Assembly (NCBI GenBank): GCA_018894105.1
Contig: CM032128.1
Location: 27,923,299-27,987,298 of the forward strand
Length of the DNA stretch: 64,000 bases
Origin: Jacaranda mimosifolia
Taxonomy: Eukaryota; Streptophyta; Magnoliopsida; Lamiales; Bignoniaceae
Direction of reading: 5' to 3'
Shown: piece by piece, positions 56,333-64,000 of the stretch
Position numbering within the stretch: the first letter of the stretch is position 1
Layout of the letters: every line of letters begins with the position of its first letter
Translations under genes and position numbers: made by a program
The notes under the pieces: generated by a model
What the model was told of the DNA's origin: nothing
What the model saw: only the letters and a program-made list of their open reading frames with translations
The model's database searches: none

Positions 56333-58676
56333 CATAGCATTCATTATTTCGTACATACTACAAACATTAGTTTCAAATCTAGCATATAACAACATCTCTA
56401 AGTCAAAGCTTAACATTCAAATGAACCTAGATACAAATAGAAACACTTATTCTATTACAAAACATATTTTCTCCAATCCAAACATGAAGTTCGTCTTTAT
56501 TACCTACTCCTAGCTGGAATATCAATGACAATATAGGAAGGTAAGTCCAAAGGACTTAGTGAGAGATAACTTTAACAACAACAGTAGGGTTCTGCCGAGG
56601 AAAAATCAACTCAACAAAACAAAATCAACAGTCAGAAAATGAACATATTATGATACAGGCAGTAACAGGTTTAGCATACAAAAATCTCTCCTGCTTTATT
56701 GCTCCATGAACATATTACAGACAATCAGGATGCTGTCACAGTAAGATAATACCAAATACATATGCATTTTAAACAAATCATAACAAGACATGCATAACAA
56801 ATTCTCCTTATTCCAGTCAGTCAACCAGTCTTACCAAAGTGTGACAGCTTGGTACATGGCAGATGCCCATACGGACCGTATGGCGCATCGCTGTCGCCCA
56901 GGGGAATGTCCTTAGCGTATCACAGATACATTAGCGGATAACTTAGCGTATCGCTGACACCCAAGCGGATTGCTTGGCGTGTCCCATATATCCAAACATC
57001 TTGCTAGGATTGGCACTCGACCCAATAAATTTCTAAACATATCAAGTGTCAAATAACAGATTGCCAGCAAGGCGAGACAATCAGATAAACAGATTTAGAT
57101 AAGCCAACAAGGCCACATAATGCTGTAATGGGATAACAGATGTGCCGGCAAGGCAACAGATAACAATTAAGAATAGTAACAGATAATAGGATAGTAACAA
57201 ATAATGGAACGGAGATAGATAACAAGATAATAACAGATAACATACGAGAGTTCTGGGCTCCAGAACAGGTATGCAAAGATCTCATCAAAAGCACAACTAA
57301 TGAAACAACCCTTACAGGCGTACATGATAACAAACAAGATCTCAATCAATTCACTGATTTCAATAATCAAGATGCAGTTACAGTAGAGAAACAAATGTAG
57401 CCCTCGCAGGGGTTTATCACAATGACATATAGGTGTAAGAAAGTGCCATATTGGCAGATCCTCACAGGGCGTACAAAATAAATACCCAAGAGGTTAAATG
57501 CTCACCTTCGTATTCTCAAAAAATGTAGTCACAATCAGTAGCTTAATGGTCCATGGGACCTAATTCTTCATCACCTAGCCAAAATAATATGTTCACAATC
57601 AAAATCCTTATTCAACCCTAATAATCCTTCATAATTATAATCATAATATTAACAATCTAACTCAATAATTACTCGACTAATGCAGTAATTTAAGGTTCGA
57701 TCGATACTATCAATGGAATACTAATTACATTGTTATTACGAAAAAATTTACAAAGTTCATATCGATTTCGGTAAAAAGATACAATCGGGTCCTTAATTAC
57801 CTAGTCAACCTTGCAATATTATGCCAAATCAACATTAATAATTCAATCATCTTAATTAACTCAATTACTACCACTTAGGTCTCAAATCCATAATATTAGG
57901 GTTTTCATTCTCCAATTAACTCAATTAAACTAAAATTATTTCATAATAATACAAATTCAAGCCCACTAAGCTATATAATATTCCATGCATGGCCCTTATT
58001 TGATTCCAAGGCATATTTCCATACACATTTCTTAACAATTCTTCCAAAATATAAGAATCACAAGAATTTAATGGTACAAAACTTAAACCCAATTTCCCGC
58101 CCATCAGCAAAAACTTCTTATTGAGACGTCGAAACCACAAACTAACTTCACCCCTATGATCGTCGCGTCAAGGTGAAGAATCTATCTCGCCGCCATCATC
58201 GAAAATAGCCAACACTACCACCAAAAGATGCCTTTCAACTCAACTAATCAAAAACCCAACTCAATTTTACCAATCGCCTCCTAATTGAAGTTCAATTACA
58301 GCCTCAAACCTATTGCGCCACCACTCACCACCGCATGAGTTTCTTCCAATTTTGTTGCCGACGCCAAGCCAAAACTCAATTAAAAGCTACTGGGTTGTTC
58401 CTTGAGTTGAGCACTACCAAACCTTCCACCCATAACTCAGCTTCCATCGTTGGTGAAGTCGCGTCACTACCTTTACCGTGACCATGGCTTTGGACTCAAA
58501 TTCCAACCTCTATATCTATGAGTTTTGCAAGAAAAAGGTATGGCTGTGTTCCTGGTTCAGAGAGAAAGAGATTAATACCAAATTTGCTAAGATTCAGTCG
58601 CTGGAGAGAGATCACCAGTGAGAGGAAAGGCTCAGTTGTATGGGGAAGAAAATGAAGAAATTAGGGGTTAAATTTC

Positions 58677-58690
58677 CTATATATATAAAA
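58677..58690 (-). promoter_or_regulatory. Putative LTR TATA box (element X)
   Basis: TTTTATATATATAGG on -, ~285 bp from the LTR start on that strand, followed by a purine-rich and then GC-rich leader (58650-58140). Confidence 0.45.
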
Positions 58691-59213
58691 GTACTTTCAG
58701 AAATTAGGTTTTAACCCCCAAATCTTTAACCCAGCTTCCAATTGAGTCCTCGAGAAATCAACTATCTTTAATTTCAATCCCCCAAGCTAATTAGTGCCTC
58801 ACATTGCCCCATATGACCAATTATATTTATAGTTTGACCCCCAAAACTCCAATCCAGTTTGTAATTAAGTCCTCCTTATTTATATTTTGAACCCCAAAAT
58901 TTTTGTCAAAATAAATATTTTGATTTTTCTAAATCCTTATTTTTTAAAATACCAAATTTAGGGTTATTACAATCCTCCCCCCTTAAAAAAATGTAGTCCC
59001 CAGATTCTCATCTTCGACTGGATAAACTTCGATGAATACCGACACATGTAACATTCTTATTTCCTTGTTGCCTTAATCACATGTGGATTTCTCTCATTGC
59101 CAGGATATACTTTCTCAAATCCTTGGTGATATTTATCTTGCTAAGATATTAGGAATCTCCTCTTTCTAATTCTCTCCTATATATCCATTTTTACCAAGGC
59201 ACGTGGTGTCACC

Positions 59214-60390
59214 TAGAGGTGTCAAAATGGGCCAGGCGGACCGGCCCGGCTCGCAAAAAAAATTGGCCCAACTCGGCTCGTTTAATTTTTTAATATGGGT
59301 TGGGCTGAACCGGCTCGCTTGAAAACCCGTCTCGAGCTGAAATTTTACAACCCGGGATCGGCTCGGCCCTCGGACCGTGGGCTAGCCCAGCTTGCGGGCT
59401 AAACGAGCCGGCTCGCTGGCCACACGGGCTAGCCTGCAATATTTTTTTAATTTAAATTATAAATTATAATTTTTAAAAATTTAAGAATTTATAATTTTTA
59501 AATTATACATTACAAATTACAAACTATTAATTTTAAAAAATTATAAATTTATAATTTATAATCAAGAATGTATAATTTATAATTTATTACTTTATAAATG
59601 TATAAATCAATAATTAAGAAATTTTAATTTTTAAATTATAAATTTATAAAAATTATAAATTATAAAAAAAATTGAGAAAAGTAAAGACCACATTGCCTCA
59701 ATTTGAAGAAGACGATGAAGAATGGCTTGAAACTGCATCCACCATCGCATCTCAATCCGAGAGCGATTTAGATCACTTGAGTGAACGACCGGTTTATCAT
59801 TGGACAAGTTTAGATGTTTAGATATTACAAAGTTGTTTATTTATTTATTTTTTGTTATTATTATGTATTTTCATTTAGAGGTTTTGTCAAATTCACCTCT
59901 ATGTAATTATTTTTTCTAAATTAATGATGGGTAAAGGGGTCCATGCCAAACCCCTCACCACCTTATTTGGTGGTGTTTTTGAAAAAATATAATTGATAAA
60001 AAAAATTAATATAAGTATAAATTTCTAAATTTTTATAAAAATTTAAGTGTTGTAAAATATTAAAAATCACATAAGTATAAATTATTAAGTCTTTAAAAAA
60101 GTATAAGTGTTGAAAAAACATTAATAATCACATAAATATAAAAACTTCAAAATTTTAAATTCATTTAAAAAAATAAAAAAAACTCGCGGGCCAACCCGCG
60201 AGCCGAACCACCTAGCTTGGCTCACCTATATAGTGGGTTGGTTTTGGGCCAAGCCGGACTTTTCAATTTTCAACCCGTCACGGTCCGGACTGTGAACAGC
60301 CCGTGAGCCGGCCCGGCTCGGCCCGGGACAGCCGTTAACCGTTTGTTAAACGAGCCGAACTAGCTCGGCCCGGCTCATTTGACACCTCTA
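59214..60390. mobile_element. Non-autonomous hAT element, 1177 bp, perfect duplication
   Basis: Ends are TAGAGGTGTCAAAATGGGCC and the inverse GGCTCATTTGACACCTCTA, flanked by perfect GTGTCACC copies (59206-59213 and 60391-60398). GC-rich subterminal regions full of CGGCTCG and CGAGCCG contrast with an AT-rich centre. A 42-codon open frame at 59696-59821 looks like a remnant of coding sequence. Confidence 0.93.
59696..59821 (+). pseudogene. Short acidic coding remnant in the hAT element
   Basis: Reads PQFEEDDEEWLETASTIASQ, then SESDLDHLSERPVYHW and a stop at 59821. It is the only balanced-composition stretch in an AT-rich interior. Acidic tails or heads of this sort occur in plant transposases, but I cannot place it in a domain. 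Confidence 0.4.
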
Positions 60391-63373
60391 GTGTCACCAT
60401 CTATTTCTAGGATTGGCCAATAATCCCATAATCCATGGTTCCATTATCCGTCATCACTTAAAGTTTTCTTAATTTCCACGATCGAACTTATGTGAAGTAA
60501 ATTAAACTTTCCCGAAAAAAAATTTAAACCTCCTTAGTGATTCCATAATACTGCTGAGCGCTTCATGCTCATCTTCATATATCATCCCCTTACTTAAAAG
60601 TTTCTCCATTCTATCCTGATAGTGTGCATACTATCATCTAATAGATCACAAAAGCGGCTATAGCAACAAATGACTAACAACACCACAAGTTCATACTTAC
60701 ATGATATTTTTATTTAGGGGGTACTCAAGTTCAACTTAACATACTAGATATAGTCACAGGCAATCCATCTGCTGCTTCTTAATTTGCATTTGAGAGATAT
60801 AATTAAAAAATATGGGATCAAACTTATTTATGATGTTCAAAACTTCTATAGTACTCTCAACTACCAGTTTCCCTTTATCCTTGTGATACTTATACCTAAC
60901 CATCACTTGTTTTGCCAACCACTAAATGCAGTAATTTCATTTCCAAACCCAGAGTGTTTATCAATTCTTAGAGTGACCAAGATCATACTTACTAGTACAT
61001 TCACAGTCCGCAAGAATTCTCTTTCTCTACTCTTAAATGATGTCTCGGTCATTTAAGCAATCACCATCTCAATAGTTCTAAACATAGGCAAGATAGTTTT
61101 CCTATGACTTAAGTTTTCCCAACGCATATGAGATCATTCTCCTCTAACCAAATTTTCTTTACAAGGTATATATGCACCTAGCATTTCCTTAGTTGATTTC
61201 ACCCATGCACTTATCAATTGGAAAAGCCATGTGTACACTATTGGTACCAATTGTAAAAACTCTAGGAACTTGTACTTTTGATATATTTTTGGTCGTACTT
61301 AATTGTCTGTAACCTTGATAGAATCATTTCCTTAATGTTCGCGAGATCATAGCTTAAACACATACGTAATACAGTTATTTCCTCAATTCTAAGCAATTTA
61401 AAGGTTCCAACAAGATCCTTATAAACCAATCCCGAAACATTATCTTAATTCATAATGTCTATATTACAAGTAAAGGGCAATTCTTGGCCCACATTTTCCT
61501 TAAGTTGCTCATTCAATAGTATCATTTCCTTAACTTTGATTCTAAACAAACCCCAAACACATGCATTTGGTTAAATAGCTTACGAGGAAAAAGGATATCC
61601 CAATTTCTCAAACTTGATTGGTTTTGTCAAGCTCTTCTTATTGTTCTATTGATTCTCATCAGTGATGCAAGATTTCTCCTAAAAGTAGGTAGGTACTCAT
61701 TTCCTTTATTCATCAACTTTACTTGAAACTCAAATTTTTCTCGTCGTTCCTTAATTCAAACCCTTACGTTTTACTTATCTAATCCTTTCAGTGATTGAGG
61801 AAGTAAAACTCTAGAAATTCTTCGTGGCTATCCTTCATATGGTTTCTATTGTACTCCCAAGATTACTAATCTTATTTGCCTATCAATAGGGTTATAAAAT
61901 CCATCTCCCCCACTACATTAAGTTTATACCAAAAAATCTTTATGTCTTCGGATATACTAGCAGGAGAGAAACAAGACCTAATATCACCTTCAATTTTTCC
62001 CATGGGATATTTCTAATGGAAGCATCCTCAAATTACACCTTGTTGCCCAGTCCATGCCCTTATGTTCCACTTGTCTGATCTCTTCAATGATTTTTTTTTT
62101 CATAACTCCATTGTTATCAACAATTATTCTCCAGACAACTATATCATTTGAGTCACACCATACAAATTCATCCAATATTGATCTGTCCATATGACCTTTT
62201 AAATCATCAAACGAGGCTTTGTTCAGGAGAATCCTCAACTTATAAATCTAAAATCTCACAAAGCACATCTAAACATAAACTATTTCTCCAAATTTCACCT
62301 TTTTGAATTTCAAAGAGCCCTATGCTTGACATCCTTAGAGTACCGAATCATACAATAGTCATCCTAGAAATGTATTATTTCATCATTGATTATTTCTTAA
62401 TTTCTATAGCCTATGGTCTCAATTTCCTATCTTTATATCTCTTGTCAATATAATCATCCATCCGAGCCATAACGGTATATGCGTGTCAAGCACTTTTCTT
62501 CTTAATAACACTCTATCTATCGTATTTATCTTTTCGTCATTTATCCCTTGCCCTTATAGACACACTATCAGATCCCGATTGTATGTATAAATCGAAACAT
62601 CACTCAATCCTAATAATCACACATTTCTTAAATGTACTATTACCTGCAATAATCCTTTTCCTGCATATCTATATAATTAAATTTTCATCCGTAAGAAAGT
62701 GGCAGGGATTCGTTAGCCCCAAGGTAATCACCTTCTGGCACTACATACCTTCTCAGAATGATCCTTACTTGCATACATAACTTCCATGAATATCACCCGC
62801 ACAACATTGATTTCTCAAATAACTCTCTACATACTGAATACAAATTTTTCCCAATTAGTCGTCTACTCATCAGATTTAACTTTAATAAATATCACTCACC
62901 TAACGTCAAAATTCCAACAACAACATTCTTACCATGAACCATATGTTTATATGACTAACATAGTAGTAGTAAGAGGTTATACACTGGTTGGCCACCCTAA
63001 TCATAACCCTTCACTTCCTTAATGTCGAGCCTTATACCAAAATTTCATATCTTATTCAATTTCTCATTTAATTCCATAATCAAACTTCATTTTTTCCTAT
63101 CCAAAATTTCATATTCCAAAAATCAAATCCTATCATAACTCAAGTACTCTCTAATTCAAGTACACACATCTAAAGCATTTTCAAAGTTAAGCTCAGTCTC
63201 TATTACCCCAAAATGTCTCATTCCACAAATCAAATTCTAGGATCAGATCCTGATATAGCTTGGGTTTTCCTTAACCCAAGATTTACATCCTAATTCAGGT
63301 CTAATCTCTAGCAAACCCACCGATTCTATTCACAAAATCATTCCTATATTAACCTAGGTATTCGAAAACCTAG

Positions 63374-63385
63374 GCTCTGATACCA
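63374..63385 (-). other. Primer binding site, tRNA-iMet type (element X)
   Basis: A perfect TGGTATCAGAGC on -, four bases from the 5' LTR. Confidence 0.85.
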
Positions 63386-63389
63386 CCTC

Positions 63390-64000
63390 TATAGCACTTC
63401 CTCTCAAGATAACCCATAAGCTGAGATGTCACCAGTTTAATCTTAAATCTAACCCAATAGATAGTTAATAGGTCCATAAAATAATTCTCAAAATCATTAG
63501 GGATAACAACATGCTTCAACTTAAGCAAACTTCGAGAAAAGTGCTAAATACATGCCATAACTGATCTTATAACATTTATCGTTTCATACGTACTGTAAAC
63601 AATAGTTTCAAACCTGACATATCACAACATCTCTAAGTTAAAGCTTAACATACAAAGGAACCCATATACAAATAGGAACACATGTTCTATTACAAAACAT
63701 ATTTTCTCCAGTCCAACCCTGAAGTTTACCTCCATCACCTACTTCTGTTTAAGAAAATCGATGACAATATAGGAAGGTAAGTCCAAATGACTTACTGAGG
63801 GATAACTTTAATAACAACAATAGGGTTCTGCTGAGGAAATCAACTCAACATAACAAAATCAACAGTAAAAACATAAACATATTACAATACAGGCAGTAAC
63901 AGGTTTAGCATATAGGAATCTCTCCTGCCTTATTACTCCATGAACAAATTACAGACAATCAAGATACAGTCATAGTAAAATAATCCCAAATACATATGCA
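63390..64000 (-). repeat. 5' LTR of element X, truncated by window end
   Basis: Starts TATAGCACTTCC (TG has become TA) and runs collinear with the broken left LTR, so it acts as the reference for both insertion sites. The GTAAGTCCAAATGACTTAC inverted repeat is at 63777-63795. Confidence 0.85.

Larger units (their letters stand above)
41325..58971 (-). repeat. 3' LTR of element X in three pieces
   Basis: Pieces 41325-41434, 50943-51014 and 56338-58971 join into ~2.8 kb, starting TGTAGCACCACC and ending GGGTTATTACA on +. The joins can be checked against the uninterrupted right LTR: AAATCATTAGGGATAAC spans the first break, and the second falls where the right LTR reads TTATAACATTTATCG. The GTAAGTCCAAAGGACTTAG inverted repeat is at 56541-56559. 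Confidence 0.85.
58972..63389 (-). other. Internal region of element X, with a hAT insertion
   Basis: Polypurine tract (TTAAGGGGGGAGGA on -) at 58972-58986 and primer site TGGTATCAGAGC at 63385-63374. About 3.2 kb is left after removing the hAT. The only longer frame on - is 62238-61990 (LPLEISHGKN at its end), with no domain I recognise. No RT or integrase motif was seen. Confidence 0.6.
41325..64000 (-). mobile_element. Long-LTR Ty3/gypsy-type element X, nested and cut by window end
   Basis: On - the order from the right is 5' LTR (63390 onward, beyond the window), tRNA-iMet primer site (63374-63385), internal region (58972-63389), polypurine tract and 3' LTR (41325-58971). The 3' LTR is broken by element A and a copia element, and the internal region by a hAT element. 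Without insertions the visible part is ~6.6 kb. No gag or pol motif is recognisable, so it is either decayed or a large non-autonomous derivative. The left flank is TATTA; its partner would be right of the window. Confidence 0.82.

Overview
This is AT-rich plant nuclear DNA made almost entirely of transposable elements, many nested inside one another. The evidence for a plant, probably a eudicot, is: LTRs beginning TGTAACACCC with tRNA-iMet-type primer sites, a Tat-clade Ty3/gypsy element with two RNase H domains and an antisense plant-mobile-domain gene, a chromodomain Ty3/gypsy element, a Ty1/copia element, CACTA ends (CACTACAAGAAAA), hAT elements with 8-bp target duplications, and a GRF zinc-finger ORF of the plant type. 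I found no intact host gene, no tRNA or rRNA gene and no CRISPR array. Every retroelement coding region I could read is broken by stops or frameshifts.

Layout. 1-494: one end of a CACTA element. About 580-2144 and 5086-6095: the 3' part of a Mutator-like transposon (inferred), with convergent genes, split by a 2.94-kb solo LTR (2145-5080, perfect TTACC duplication). 6096-9463: AT-rich spacer, a 219-bp tandem duplication and a decayed ~40-bp minisatellite. 9464-22693: a 13.2-kb Tat-lineage element with gag, protease, RT, RNase H, archaeal-type RNase H and integrase on +, and on - a ~2.8-kb plant mobile domain gene between integrase and the 3' LTR. 22708-24914: hAT and CACTA pieces plus a Tourist-like MITE. 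25953-31996: a three-level nest of MITE, solo LTR (AATAT duplication) and a chromovirus lacking most of gag and protease. 32036-41320: CACTA, hAT and long-TIR elements in non-coding spacer.

41325-64000: one long-LTR element (family X, - orientation) that continues past the window. Its left LTR is interrupted by a related long-LTR element without recognisable genes (family A, 41435-50937) and by a copia element (51015-56332). Its internal region carries a 1.18-kb hAT element (59214-60390).

The genes do not form a cellular pathway; each set belongs to the replication cycle of its own element. The most interesting items are the antisense mobile-domain gene in the Tat element, the GAT-to-AAT loss of the RT catalytic motif in two unrelated elements, a short inverted repeat kept in all six long LTRs, the triplicated exon-intron unit near the left edge, and the datable nest order shown by target-site duplications.
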